From contig DASSHI010000026.1 of NCBI GenBank assembly GCA_035693025.1, positions 1 to 64,000 on the forward strand: a stretch of DNA of 64,000 nt, given 5' to 3'. The position numbers and the translations under genes are program-made. This document shows, piece by piece, positions 8,962 through 19,740 of the stretch. A model generated the notes under the pieces. That model was not told the origin of the DNA and did no database searches. It saw only the letters and a program-made list of their open reading frames with translations. This DNA comes from VRUE01 sp035693025 (GTDB taxonomy: Bacteria; Actinomycetota; Thermoleophilia; Solirubrobacterales; 70-9). The stretch's first letter is position 1. Every line of letters begins with the position of its first letter.

Positions 8962-8991
8962 ACGTCCGAAAACCGGCCCATCTCCAGGGCG

Positions 8992-10401
8992 CTAGGCAGT
9001 TTGGGCGAAAGCCTCGTCGAGCCCGGTGGGGCGGCCGAGGTGGAAGCCCTGCGCCATGTCGACGCCGTACCCGCGCAGCATCTCGGCAGTGCGGTCGTCC
9101 TGGACGTACTCGGCGATCGTCGCCTTGCCGAGGCCGCGGGCGATCTGGACGATCGCCTGGACCGTGAGCTGGTCGGCGTCCGAGCGCGGCATGTCGCGGA
9201 CGAAGGAGCCGTCGATCTTGATCAGGTCGAAGGGGATGCGCCTCAGGTAGTGGAAGGGCCCGAAGCCGGCGCCGTAGTCGTCGATCGCGACCTGGCAGCC
9301 GAAGTCGATGAGCCGGTCGGTAAACCCCGACGCGGCGTCGTAGTCGTAGACGTTCGCCGTCTCGGTGATCTCGAAGGTGCAGCGCGACGGGTCGGCACCG
9401 CCTTCGTCGAGCCGGCGTTCGATGAACTCGAGCACCGAGATGTCGGTCAAGGAGGCGCCTGAGATGTTGACGTGCAGCGAGACCGGCGCCCCCTGGGCTT
9501 CGCGCTCGCTGAGCAGCTCCAGGGCGCGACCGACGACCCAGCGATCGAGCTCCTGGATCATGCCCGAGCGCTCCGCCGCCTCGATGAACGAGGCGGCTGT
9601 CTGCAGCTTCCCCTCCTCGTCGGTCATCCGCAGCAGCAGCTCGTAGCGCTCGATCCCACCGGAGGCGAGGCTGCGGATCGGCTGGGTGTGCAGGCTGAGG
9701 CGGTCCTCGGTGAGGGCGTCGCGGATCCGGGCCGCAGTGGTCTGACGGCGTTTCGGAGCGGAGTGGGGCTCGCTCGGGTCGCGGAAGAGGGCGATCTGGT
9801 TGCGGCCCTCCTCCTTGGCCCTGTACATGGCCTGGTCGGCCGCCGCCAGCACCGCCTCGGCGCCGCCGCGACCGCCGCCGAACATCGTGATGCCGACGCT
9901 GATCGTCGTGCTCACCGGCTCGGTCGCGGGCCCCCCCTCGGCCACCTGGGCACGCAGGTCTTCGCCCAGCGCCAGCGCGCCGGTGGTGTCGGTCTGCGGC
10001 ATCAGGACGGCGAACTCGTCGCCGGAGAGGCGGGCGACGATGTCGGTGGCGCGGACGCGTTCACGCAGCGTCTCGGCGACCTGGCGGATCAGGTTGTCCC
10101 CGGCCTGGTGCCCGAGCGTGTCGTTGACCGCCTTGAGCCCGTCGATGTCGACGATCATCACCGCGCCCTGGCCGCCGTAGCGGGCGCTGAAGGAGACGTA
10201 CTGGTCGAGCTCGGCCCGGAAGCGACGCCGGTCTAGCAAGCCGGTGAGCGAATCGTGGTCGGCCAGGTAGCGCAGCTCCGCCTCGGTCTGCTCGGCCCGC
10301 CGCAGAGTCGCGAGGACGACCTCGCGATCGTTCTCGTCGAGCTTCGCGAGCACCGCTTGTATCGCGGGCTCGCTCTGGGCTGGGAGTCGTTCTTCGCTCA
10401 C
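8992..10401 (-). CDS. GGDEF-EAL domain protein (cyclic-di-GMP turnover)
   Basis: A 469-residue cytoplasmic protein with a ~40-residue helical leader, a GGDEF domain (signature SGDEF, about residues 55-215) and an EAL domain (about 225-465). SGDEF keeps the acidic catalytic residues, so cyclase activity is plausible. The EAL signature reads ELL (YELLLRM), but downstream residues look conserved: HVNISG, FEITETA, IDDYGAGF and IKIDG. No membrane segment or sensor domain is present. It is divergent from the YyaL-type gene across 129 bp. Confidence 0.9.
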   Translation of the reverse strand: MSEERLPAQSEPAIQAVLAKLDENDREVVLATLRRAEQTEAELRYLADHDSLTGLLDRRRFRAELDQYVSFSARYGGQGAVMIVDIDGLKAVNDTLGHQAGDNLIRQVAETLRERVRATDIVARLSGDEFAVLMPQTDTTGALALGEDLRAQVAEGGPATEPVSTTISVGITMFGGGRGGAEAVLAAADQAMYRAKEEGRNQIALFRDPSEPHSAPKRRQTTAARIRDALTEDRLSLHTQPIRSLASGGIERYELLLRMTDEEGKLQTAASFIEAAERSGMIQELDRWVVGRALELLSEREAQGAPVSLHVNISGASLTDISVLEFIERRLDEGGADPSRCTFEITETANVYDYDAASGFTDRLIDFGCQVAIDDYGAGFGPFHYLRRIPFDLIKIDGSFVRDMPRSDADQLTVQAIVQIARGLGKATIAEYVQDDRTAEMLRGYGVDMAQGFHLGRPTGLDEAFAQTA

Positions 10402-10530
10402 CCGCGGAAGGTAGACCTATGGAGGCGTGATTTTCCCCGCTCAGGGGAGGGAATCGCTCACTGCGACCCACTTTCGTCGATCCCCCCCTACCAATAGTTG
10501 GCCTCGTGACCGCCGGGGTAGTGTGGACGC

Positions 10531-12498
<1,968 letters not shown>

Positions 12499-12511
12499 TA
12501 AGCATGCTCCG

Positions 12512-14929
12512 GTGCGTGGCTCATTCTTCACCTTCGCGGCTGGACGCCGCGCGAAGTGGATCGTCTTTGCGATCTGGCTAGTCGTCATCCTCGTGGCCGC
12601 CGGACCGGCCAACCTGCCCGGCAAGTTCGAAGACGCCGAAAGCAACGAGGCGACCTCCTACCTGCCGGGCTCGGCCGAATCGACGGCGGCGCTGAAGGCG
12701 ACCAAATCGCTGCAGGGCGGCGAACTCGCTCCTGCGGTCGTGATCTTTCGCCGCGAGTCCGGCCTGACCGCGGCCGACCGGCGCACGATCGTCGAAGACG
12801 TCGCGAGGATGACCCGCAAGCGCTTCCCCGGCGTCCTCGCCGACGGCGCCGCGGTCGCCGGCAAGGGCGCCCGGCCGGTCCCCGGCCAACCCCCCGGATA
12901 CAAGCCGTTCGTCGGCCCGGTCCCCTCGCCGGACGGCAAGGCGGCGACGATCACCTCCTACGTCAAGGGCAACGGTGAGGGCGACCGGATCCTCGACCCG
13001 GTCAAGTACTGGCGCGAACAGATCGACGAACCGCCGCCCGGGCTCGCGGTGAAGGTCACCGGCGGCGCCGGCTTCTCCGCCGACGCGATCGAAGTCTTCG
13101 AAGGCATCAACGGGACCCTGCTGCTGGCCGCGGTCAGCCTGGTGATCTTCCTGCTGATCGCGATCTACCGCTCGCCGATGTTCTTCTTCATCCCGCTGGT
13201 CGCGGTGCTCTTCGCCGAGACCCTCTCGCGCTCGATCGGCTACGGGGTCTCCGAGCTCGGCGTGACGATCAACGGGCAATCGAGCTCGATCATGTCGGTG
13301 CTGGTGCTCGGGGCGGGCACCGACTACGCCCTGCTGCTCGTTGCCCGCTATCGCGAGGAGCTGCACCGCCAGGCCGACAAGCACGAGGCGATGCGGGCGG
13401 CGCTCGCCTCGGCCGGGCCGGCGATCTTCGCCTCCGCGGCGACCGTGATCGCGGCGCTGCTCTGCCTGCTGTTCGCCCGCGTCAACGGGACCTCCGGGCT
13501 GGGCCCGATCGCCGCGATCGGCGTCGCCTGCGCGGCGCTCTCGATGCTGACGCTGCTGCCGGCGCTGTTGACGATCTTCGGCCGCCGCGCCTTCTGGCCC
13601 TTCGTTCCCCACACTCCCGAGACCGCGCCCTCCCCGGACCGGCTCTCAGAGAGCGCGCACCGCCGCTTCGTCGAGGGCAGCGGCGGGGGCGCGCTGCTCC
13701 GCGTCCTCCTCGCCTGCCTCGCGGTCCTGGTCCTGCTGCCCTTGGTGCTGATCAATTGGCTGCTGCGACGGATCAGTCGCGGCCACGTCCCCTCGCTGAT
13801 CGTCGGGCCGCTGGACCGCGCGATCTTCAAGCCCTATGAGGTCCGCCGTCACGACCTCGAGCACGCCGCCGACGCCACCCATGGCTTCTGGTCCCGGGTC
13901 GGCGAACGGGTCGCGCGCGGCCCACAGCGGGTGATGGTCGGAGCGATCGCGGTGCTGCTGATCTGCTGCGGCGGCTTCGCCTTCTTCTCGACCGACCTGA
14001 CCAGCGAGGACGGCTACACCCACGAAGTCGAATCGGTGGAAGGACAGCATCTGCTCGGCAAGAGCTTCCCCTCGGGCGCCGCGGCGCTGACCGACCTGAT
14101 CGTCGAAAGCCCGGCCGACGTTCCGGCGACGCGACGCGCGGTCGCCGCGGTGCCGGGCGTCAAGTCGGTCTCCGGGCCGGTCAACCACGGCCCGCCCGGC
14201 GTCTTGCTGCAGGCGACGCTTGAAATCGAGCCGTATTCGACCGCCGCCTTCGACCTGGTCGAGCCGATCCGCGAAGCGGCGCACGGCGTCGCGCCGACGA
14301 CGCTGGTCGGCGGCCCGACTGCGGTCGAACACGACGTCCGCGACGCCGCCGGGCGGGACTCGCTGGTGATCCCGCCGATCGTCCTCATCGTCGTGCTGCT
14401 GATCCTGATCGGCCTGCTGCGCGCCGTGGTCGCGCCGTTGATCCTGATCGGCACCGTCATCCTCAGCTTCCTCGCCGCGCTCGGGGTCGGCTTCTTCGCC
14501 TTCGAATTCATCTTCGACTTCCCCGGCGCCGAACCCTCGCTGCCGCTCTTCGCCTTCGTCTTTCTCGTCGCGCTCGGGGTCGACTACAACATCTTCCTGA
14601 TCTCGCGCGCCCGCGAGGAGACGCTCACGCACGGCTCCAGGCAGGGGATCCTGCGCGCCCTAGCGGTCACCGGCGCGGTCATCACCAGCGCCGGCATCGT
14701 CCTCGCCGGCACCTTCTCCGTCCTCGCCGTCCTCCCCCTCACCTTCCTCACCGAGCTCGGCTTCGTCGTCGCCTTCGGCGTCCTCCTCGACACCTTCCTC
14801 GTCCGCAGCATCCTCGTCCCGGCAATCGCCCTGACCGTAGGTGACAAGTTCTGGTGGCCGTCCCGCCTTGCCGATCCGGATGGAGGGGTTAAAGCACCGG
14901 AAGAAAGTTCTCTATCTCGAACGGCGTGA
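12512..14929 (+). CDS. MMPL/RND-family membrane transporter
   Basis: An 805-residue inner-membrane protein with a GTG start. It has the RND pattern: one N-terminal TM, a periplasmic loop, five or six TMs including GAGTDYALLLVARYREEL, a second loop, then another TM block with VALGVDYNIFLISRAREE. The paired GxDY motifs are the proton-relay signatures of MMPL proteins. It probably exports a lipid or hydrophobic compound; the cargo is unknown. The last 41 bp overlap the 3' end of the convergent glutamine synthetase gene. Confidence 0.9.
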   Translation: MRGSFFTFAAGRRAKWIVFAIWLVVILVAAGPANLPGKFEDAESNEATSYLPGSAESTAALKATKSLQGGELAPAVVIFRRESGLTAADRRTIVEDVARMTRKRFPGVLADGAAVAGKGARPVPGQPPGYKPFVGPVPSPDGKAATITSYVKGNGEGDRILDPVKYWREQIDEPPPGLAVKVTGGAGFSADAIEVFEGINGTLLLAAVSLVIFLLIAIYRSPMFFFIPLVAVLFAETLSRSIGYGVSELGVTINGQSSSIMSVLVLGAGTDYALLLVARYREELHRQADKHEAMRAALASAGPAIFASAATVIAALLCLLFARVNGTSGLGPIAAIGVACAALSMLTLLPALLTIFGRRAFWPFVPHTPETAPSPDRLSESAHRRFVEGSGGGALLRVLLACLAVLVLLPLVLINWLLRRISRGHVPSLIVGPLDRAIFKPYEVRRHDLEHAADATHGFWSRVGERVARGPQRVMVGAIAVLLICCGGFAFFSTDLTSEDGYTHEVESVEGQHLLGKSFPSGAAALTDLIVESPADVPATRRAVAAVPGVKSVSGPVNHGPPGVLLQATLEIEPYSTAAFDLVEPIREAAHGVAPTTLVGGPTAVEHDVRDAAGRDSLVIPPIVLIVVLLILIGLLRAVVAPLILIGTVILSFLAALGVGFFAFEFIFDFPGAEPSLPLFAFVFLVALGVDYNIFLISRAREETLTHGSRQGILRALAVTGAVITSAGIVLAGTFSVLAVLPLTFLTELGFVVAFGVLLDTFLVRSILVPAIALTVGDKFWWPSRLADPDGGVKAPEESSLSRTA

Positions 14930-16241
14930 CCTGGACGCGGTAGTCGTCCCATTCCTGCCGCTTGATCTCGACGAAGCGCCGGAAGGTGTGCTCGCCGAGG
15001 GTGCGCAGGACAAGCTCGGAGTCGGCGGCGATGTCGATCGCCTCGCCGAGCGTCCCGGGCAGTTGCTCGATCCCCCGCTGCGAGCGCTCCTCCGGCGAGA
15101 GGTGGTAGAGGTTCTGCTCCATCGGCTCGGGCAGCTCGTAGCCCTTCTCGATCCCCTCCAATCCCGCCTGCAACATGGCGGCGAAGCAGAGGTAGGGGTT
15201 GCAGGCCGGGTCCGGACAGCGCAGCTCGGCCCGCGTCGCCCCCTCCTTGCCGGGGTGGTAGAGCGGCACGCGGATGAGCGCCGAGCGGTTGCGCCGTGAC
15301 CAGGCGAGATAGACCGGAGCCTCGAAGCCGGGAACCAGGCGCTTGTAGGAGTTGACCCACTGGGCGAAGAGCGGCGAGATCTCGCGTGCGTGGCGCAGCT
15401 GGCCGGCGATGAAGGCCTTCGCCGTGGCCGATAGGTAGTACTGGTCGTCGGCATCGAAGAAGGCGTTGCGGCCGCCTTTTGCCAACGACTGGTGCACGTG
15501 CATGCCGGAGCCGTTCTCGCCGAACAGCGGCTTGGGCATGAAGGTCGCGTGCCAGCCGTATTTCATCGCGTACTCCTTGACCACGATGCGGTAGGTCATG
15601 CAGTCGTCGGACATCCGCAGCGCGTCCTTGTAGCGCATGTCGACCTCGTGCTGTGAGGGGCCGACCTCGTGGTGGGCGTACTCGACGTGGATGCCCATCT
15701 TTTCCAGCGCCAGGATCGTCTCGCGACGCACGTCGGAGCCGGCGTCGAGCGTGGTCAGGTCGAAGTAGCCGCCCTCGTCGAGGACCTCGGGGACCCCCCC
15801 CTCGGGCTTGGCCGAGCGGAAGTAGAAGTACTCGAGCTCAGGACCGATGTTGTAGGCGTCGAAGCCCATCTCCTCGGCGCGTTTGAGCGCCCTGCGCATG
15901 ATCCAGCGCGGGTCCCCCTCGTAGGGATCGCCGCCGGGGACGCGGATGTCGCAGAACATCCGTGCGACCGCGTTCTCTTCCTCGGGTCGCCAGGGGATGA
16001 TCGCGAAGGTCGAGGGGTCGGGCATGGCGATCATGTCGGACTCCTCGATCGGGTTGAAGCCGGTGATCGAGGAGCCGTCGAAGCCCATCCCCCCCTCGAG
16101 CGCGTCCTCGAGCTCGGCGGCGTTGATCGAGAAGCTCTTGAGATGGCCCAGCACGTCGGTGAACCAGAGGCGGATGAAGCGGACGTCGCGTTCTCTGACG
16201 ATCTCGGCTACGTCGCTGGCACTCGTCGGCTGGTCTGCCAT
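14889..16241 (-). CDS. glnA: glutamine synthetase, type I
   Basis: A 450-residue GSI enzyme making glutamine from glutamate, ammonia and ATP. Seen motifs: GFDGSSITGF, EVGPSQHEVD in the active site, FGENGSGMHVHQSL for ATP/ammonia, and RCPDPACNPYLCFAAML. The region around MEQNLYHLSPEE carries a Tyr where adenylylation occurs in GSI-beta, but length and the LSPEER-type context look more like GSI-alpha, so adenylylation is uncertain. ATG 16241 is preferred over a 23-residue longer frame. Its 3' end overlaps the MMPL gene. Confidence 0.93.
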   Translation of the reverse strand: MADQPTSASDVAEIVRERDVRFIRLWFTDVLGHLKSFSINAAELEDALEGGMGFDGSSITGFNPIEESDMIAMPDPSTFAIIPWRPEEENAVARMFCDIRVPGGDPYEGDPRWIMRRALKRAEEMGFDAYNIGPELEYFYFRSAKPEGGVPEVLDEGGYFDLTTLDAGSDVRRETILALEKMGIHVEYAHHEVGPSQHEVDMRYKDALRMSDDCMTYRIVVKEYAMKYGWHATFMPKPLFGENGSGMHVHQSLAKGGRNAFFDADDQYYLSATAKAFIAGQLRHAREISPLFAQWVNSYKRLVPGFEAPVYLAWSRRNRSALIRVPLYHPGKEGATRAELRCPDPACNPYLCFAAMLQAGLEGIEKGYELPEPMEQNLYHLSPEERSQRGIEQLPGTLGEAIDIAADSELVLRTLGEHTFRRFVEIKRQEWDDYRVQVTPFEIENFLPVL

Positions 16242-16376
16242 TCCCCGTCTCCCTCGTGGCGTTATCGCGCGGTCGGGCAAAGATAGGCGAAGTGAACCGG
16301 CGAGGTGCAAAGGCTCGTATTACGGGTATGTGACGTTCGCCGCGGAAGGGTTGCGGGAGTGTCCGATTGTCGCTAT

Positions 16377-16395
16377 AACTTACTTCTCGTAAGTT
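16377..16395. promoter_or_regulatory. inverted repeat in the glnA divergent intergenic region
   Basis: AACTTAC, a 5-nt spacer, then GTAAGTT forms a perfect dyad in an AT-rich patch of the 228-bp gap 16242-16469. Next to it the motif TAAAG recurs three times (CTTAAAGTAAAGTAAAGG and ACTTAAAGG, 16401-16428). It lies between glutamine synthetase and the divergent AhpD-like gene and could be a binding site for either. No gene is seen in the gap. Confidence 0.45.
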
Positions 16396-16469
16396 AATGG
16401 CTTAAAGTAAAGTAAAGGCCACTTAAAGGCTCTGGGAAGCGGAATTCCGCCACTCGAGCCAAAGGCGGG

Positions 16470-17042
16470 ATGCAAGTGACTGTAAAAACGGCAGTAAGCA
16501 GATTCCAGATCCACGACGAGTTGACGGCCCCTGACGAGAGCGCTCCCCTGATCAAGAGCATCCAGGCGGCCGGCGGCGCGGTGACCAAGTTCGTCGGCGT
16601 ACTGGCCGGCGCGCCTGCCGTGCTGCGGGCCTACACCCGCATGCGATCGGAGCTGCGCGGCGGCGTCCTCCCGCAGGCGACCCGGGAGCGGATCGCCCTG
16701 GCGGTCGCCGAGCACCGCCACGACGCCTACAGCATCGCCCAGCATGCGAAGTCGGCGCGCCGCGCCGGCCTCGGCCTCGACGAGGTCTCGCGCGCCCGCA
16801 GCTTCAGCTCGGGCGACGAGCGGGAGGCGGCGCTGCTGAAGTTCCTCGAGGCGACGCTCGAGGCCGACGGGGCCCCTCCCCACCACCTCCAGGAGGAGGC
16901 GCGGGAGATCGGCTGGAGCGACGAGGAGATCCTCGAGGCGGTCGCCCACCTGGCGCTCAACGAGTTCCAGAGCCTGATCGCCAGCGCGGCCGCGTTGCCC
17001 AAAGACCAGGCGACGCCCGAAGTGCTGCCTTCAGCGGCGTAG
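16470..17042 (+). CDS. AhpD/carboxymuconolactone decarboxylase-like protein lacking catalytic Cys
   Basis: A 190-residue helical protein with an AhpD-like core: LPQATRERIALAVAEHRHDA followed by YSIAQHAKSARRAGL. In active AhpD-like enzymes this place holds a CxxC...H motif; here it reads DAYSIAQH with no cysteine, so peroxidase activity is unlikely. The His of the motif remains. The role is unknown. It is divergent from glutamine synthetase and shares the inverted-repeat region with it. Confidence 0.75.
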   Translation: MQVTVKTAVSRFQIHDELTAPDESAPLIKSIQAAGGAVTKFVGVLAGAPAVLRAYTRMRSELRGGVLPQATRERIALAVAEHRHDAYSIAQHAKSARRAGLGLDEVSRARSFSSGDEREAALLKFLEATLEADGAPPHHLQEEAREIGWSDEEILEAVAHLALNEFQSLIASAAALPKDQATPEVLPSAA

Positions 17043-17160
17043 GCGCGCGGGTCCTGTCACGGCGGCCCTCCCCCATGTGCTCGGACATCACAGATGTCCT
17101 CCGCTATGGGGGACCCCCGCCGCCGCGCCACCCGCGCGAGTCGCGCAGGCGGCAGGGCTC

Positions 17161-17838
17161 CTAGTTCTCGACCACCGTCGCGGTGTAGAGCAGGCGCGCC
17201 GTGCTGTAGCGGCAGCCGTAGGTTGCGCGGGTGCCGACCCGCTGCTGAGGCTGGCCCTGGCGGACGTCCGTGGTGTTGGTGCATTTGCCCGCTTCACGGC
17301 TGGCCCGCCAAGCGTCGCTGGCCGGCAGGCTCTGGGAGAAGGCCGGGGCCCAGGTCGGGATCGTGATGCCGACGATGTCGCCTTTTTCGACCTTGAGCGA
17401 GGCGCTGAACTTGACCGTCTGGCCGAGGTATGGGCTGAGCACGTGGATCGAGCCCTGGCTACGCAGGTTGTAACGGGGCGGCTCGGTACCCGGCACACGG
17501 CGCAGGATCGCCAGGCGAGCCTCCGGCGGGGTGCCGAAGAAGCCGTTGAAGAAGGAGCGCTGTTTGTTGGTCGGCTGAGCAAGGGTCAGCGTCCAGGCCT
17601 TGACCTTGCCGCTGCGCGGCACCCGGAACGGCAGGGTCCCCTGGCTGGTGCTGACCTGGAAGCCGGTGACGCTGCCGACCGCCTGGCAGGGAAGCTCCGG
17701 ACAGGAGGGGTCGGGCATCGTCGCGGTGCTGCCGAGGACCACGGTGGCGCGCGAGGGGCTCGCCGCGCCGTCAGCGGCGACAGCCGCGGTCAGGGCGATG
17801 AGACAGACCGCCAGCCCGATGATTGAAGACCTCGACAT
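17161..17838 (-). CDS. secreted protein of unknown function
   Basis: A 225-residue protein with a clear signal peptide (about residues 1-25, SIIGLAVCLIALTAAVAA) and a mainly beta mature part. Four mature cysteines (SCPELPC, one at AGKC and one at TYGC) could form disulfides outside the cell. I do not recognise a catalytic domain. It is followed by the RlpA-like gene region on the same strand, so the two may share a cell-surface theme. Confidence 0.7.
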   Translation of the reverse strand: MSRSSIIGLAVCLIALTAAVAADGAASPSRATVVLGSTATMPDPSCPELPCQAVGSVTGFQVSTSQGTLPFRVPRSGKVKAWTLTLAQPTNKQRSFFNGFFGTPPEARLAILRRVPGTEPPRYNLRSQGSIHVLSPYLGQTVKFSASLKVEKGDIVGITIPTWAPAFSQSLPASDAWRASREAGKCTNTTDVRQGQPQQRVGTRATYGCRYSTARLLYTATVVEN

Positions 17839-17922
17839 CCCGTGCTCCTCTCGTTGAAAAAGCCCTGCTAGGACGGGAAAGAGTAGCTGGACCGGCGGCT
17901 GCCGCCCGCGGTGCGCGAGGAC

Positions 17923-18390
17923 TCAGCCCGAATTCCGCGCGTACTGGATGGCTACCGCGTAGCCGACCCGCCCGGAGCCGTTGAAGTGCAGAGCGCGGCG
18001 GGCGCCGTTGGTCAGGTCCCAGGCGTTGCCGTGGCTGTAAGGGCCACGGTCGATGACCTGGGTGACGATCGCGCGGCCGCGGTAGACGAACTTGACCGTG
18101 GCGCCGCAGGGCAGGTTGCGGTGCGCAACGCCGATCGTGTGCGGGCGCAGCACCTCGCCGCAAGCGGTGCGGCTGCCGTACAAGCCAGGGCCATACCAGG
18201 TGGCGCCGGCCCAGCGCAGAGCCGTGAAGGCGATCCCGCTGCCGGCCTCGGCTTCGCTCGCGACCCCGCTGGAGGCGCCGCCGGTATCGCCCTGGACCGG
18301 TCCTGCGGCAAGGGCGAGGGTCGCGGCACTGAGCAGCAGGGCCGTGCGGAATCGGTATTTCCGCCAGGGGCGGTTTGCGTCTGTCTTCAT
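17923..18390 (-). CDS. RlpA-like double-psi beta-barrel protein
   Basis: A 155-residue exported protein: signal peptide ~1-33, then a double-psi barrel with ATWYGPGLYG, TACGEVL, GVAHRNLPCG and VIDRGPYSHG, the last holding the conserved Asp of the RlpA/expansin family. Members act on or bind peptidoglycan. The gene lies directly under a ydaO-type c-di-AMP riboswitch, a common arrangement for actinobacterial RlpA and Rpf wall-remodelling genes. Confidence 0.85.
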   Translation of the reverse strand: MKTDANRPWRKYRFRTALLLSAATLALAAGPVQGDTGGASSGVASEAEAGSGIAFTALRWAGATWYGPGLYGSRTACGEVLRPHTIGVAHRNLPCGATVKFVYRGRAIVTQVIDRGPYSHGNAWDLTNGARRALHFNGSGRVGYAVAIQYARNSG

Positions 18391-18391
18391 G

Positions 18392-18523
18392 GCTCTTTCG
18401 GGCGCTTACGGGGTTAGCTGACGGGCTCGCGCTGAAAGAGCTGCGCTACGACGGCAAACGCCGGCGATTCGCCCCAACCATTGGGTCCCCCGCTCTTCGC
18501 GATATGTGGCGAAGATTCAGCGG
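18392..18523 (-). promoter_or_regulatory. c-di-AMP riboswitch (ydaO/yuaA) upstream of the RlpA-like gene
   Basis: Read on the minus strand, the leader begins CCGCTGAATC and has a hairpin (TCTTCGC/GCGAAGA), then GGGGGACCCAATGG, TTGGGGCGAATC and the 3' core GAGCCCGTCAGCTAACCCCG followed by TAAGCG. These are the conserved ydaO/yuaA aptamer segments in the right order, and the ends pair (CGCT/AGCG). The aptamer ends at about 18403. The Shine-Dalgarno region GAAAGAGC (plus 18392-18399) is exactly complementary to GCTCTTTC inside the aptamer (plus 18434-18441), so ligand binding may control access of ribosomes. That mechanism is inference. Confidence 0.92.
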
Positions 18524-18578
18524 AAGTTGGCGGCACGTTAGCAAACGCTAAGACAGGAAAACGTGAAGAGAACGCAAA

Positions 18579-18604
18579 GGCCCTCCCCGCAAGCGGGGAG
18601 GGCC
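18579..18604 (-). terminator. terminator of the RNase P RNA gene
   Basis: A GC-rich hairpin, GGCCCTCCCC / GGGGAGGGCC with a small loop, lies just after the RNase P RNA 3' end in its direction of transcription. It is followed by a modest T-rich run (TTTGCGTTCTC). Confidence 0.65.
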
Positions 18605-18607
18605 CTC

Positions 18608-18974
18608 ACAGCGGGCCTGTAAGCCGGATCCTGTCGAGAGCGACCATCTATCTCAGCGGGGCCGAAGCCCCGAGGGCCGCCGAAGCGGCCTGCGGCCTAC
18701 CTGGATCTCGCCGGGCAGGGTCGACGATCCTGTTTGGCCTTGCACCGGGCGGGGTTTGCCTGGCCGCCGCGTCACCGCGACGCCGGTGCGCTCTTACCGC
18801 ACCTTTTCACCTTTGCCTGTACGCAGCTCACGTGTGGCTGCGCCATCGGCCGTGTGTTTCTGTGGCACTTTCCCGCGGGTTTCCCCGGGTGGGCGTTACC
18901 CACCGCCGTGCCCTTCGGTGTCCGGACTTTCCTCGAGGGGTTTTCTCTCCCCCCGCGGTCGCTCAGCCCGCTTT
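18608..18974 (-). ncRNA. rnpB: RNase P RNA (bacterial class A)
   Basis: Read on the minus strand it contains the universal segment GAGGAAAGTCCGGAC near the 5' end, then GGGCACGGCGG and GGTAACGCCCA, a middle region with GAAAGTGCCACAGAAAC, and near the 3' end ACAGGATCCGGCTTACAGGC. The terminal P1 helix pairs GCGGGC with GCCCGC. It is the catalytic RNA that matures tRNA 5' ends. The boundaries are estimated from P1 and may be off by several bases. Confidence 0.93.
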
Positions 18975-19010
18975 TGGATGGTAAACCCTTGGCGGCCGCC
19001 TCACGAGGAA

Positions 19011-19038
19011 TCGATTTAGCGAGATCGATTGAGCGAGA
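19011..19038. repeat. tandem 14-nt direct repeat
   Basis: TCGATTTAGCGAGA is followed immediately by TCGATTGAGCGAGA, one mismatch, in the 65-bp gap between lexA and rnpB. It may be an rnpB promoter region or regulator site; nothing decides. Confidence 0.6.
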
Positions 19039-19039
19039 C

Positions 19040-19654
19040 TCAAACCTTGCGAACGACGCCGATCACGCGGCCGATCACGCTGACCTCGGCGCTGCGGATT
19101 GGCTCCATCGTCTCGTTCTCCGGCTGCAGGCGGATGTGGTCGGATTCGCGGAAGAAGCGCTTGACCGTCGCCTCTTCGCCGATCAGCGCGACGACGATCT
19201 CGCCGTCGGTCGCGTCATCGACCGGGCGCACGATCACGTAGTCGGCCTCGAAGATCCCGGCGTCCACCATGCTTTCGCCGCGCACCCGCAGCACGTAGTC
19301 GCCTTCCTCGCCGCCGACCACGTCGGGGATCTCGATGTACTCCTCGATGTTCTCTTCGGCGAGGATCGGCGCGCCGGCGGCGACATGACCGACCAGCGGC
19401 AAGCCGGCCTGCTCAGGCAGGATCGTCTTCTTGGCCTTGTCGAAGAGCAGCTCAATCGCCCGCGGCTTGGACGGATCGCGGCGCAGCAGGCCGATCTTCT
19501 CCAGGTTCGCCAGATGCGCGTGCACGGTCGAAGAAGAATGCAGGCCGACCGCTTTGCCGATCTCGCGGACGGTCGGCGGGTAGCCGGTTTTCTCCGCGTA
19601 GCGGCGGATGAAGTCGAAGATCTCCTTCTGCCTCTTGGTCAGGTCAAGGTCCAC
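19040..19654 (-). CDS. lexA: SOS repressor LexA
   Basis: A 204-residue repressor when read from GTG 19654, which has a strong ribosome site (GAGGAGGAG) just upstream. The N-terminal winged helix (TKRQKEIFDFI, PPTVREIGKAVGL) binds SOS boxes. The C-terminal protease domain has the cleavage site A93-G94 (VAAGAP), nucleophile S128 (RGESMV) and base K165 (ATVKRF). The frame stays open to GTG 19696, but that codon lies inside the SOS box at 19690-19703, so the downstream start is preferred. lexA is probably autoregulated and responds to RecA after DNA damage. Confidence 0.95.
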   Translation of the reverse strand: MDLDLTKRQKEIFDFIRRYAEKTGYPPTVREIGKAVGLHSSSTVHAHLANLEKIGLLRRDPSKPRAIELLFDKAKKTILPEQAGLPLVGHVAAGAPILAEENIEEYIEIPDVVGGEEGDYVLRVRGESMVDAGIFEADYVIVRPVDDATDGEIVVALIGEEATVKRFFRESDHIRLQPENETMEPIRSAEVSVIGRVIGVVRKV

Positions 19655-19689
19655 CCGGGGCTCCTCCTCTTCAAACAAGCGCAGACGTT

Positions 19690-19703
19690 CGAACACCTGT
19701 TCG
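19690..19703. promoter_or_regulatory. SOS box (LexA operator) upstream of lexA
   Basis: CGAACACCTGTTCG matches the Gram-positive SOS consensus CGAACRNRYGTTCG in arms and spacing. It lies 36 bp upstream of the preferred lexA start, consistent with autoregulation. Confidence 0.9.
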
Positions 19704-19740
19704 CAGAGTACCGCCCGCTCCGGATGCGTGCAACCGCGGC

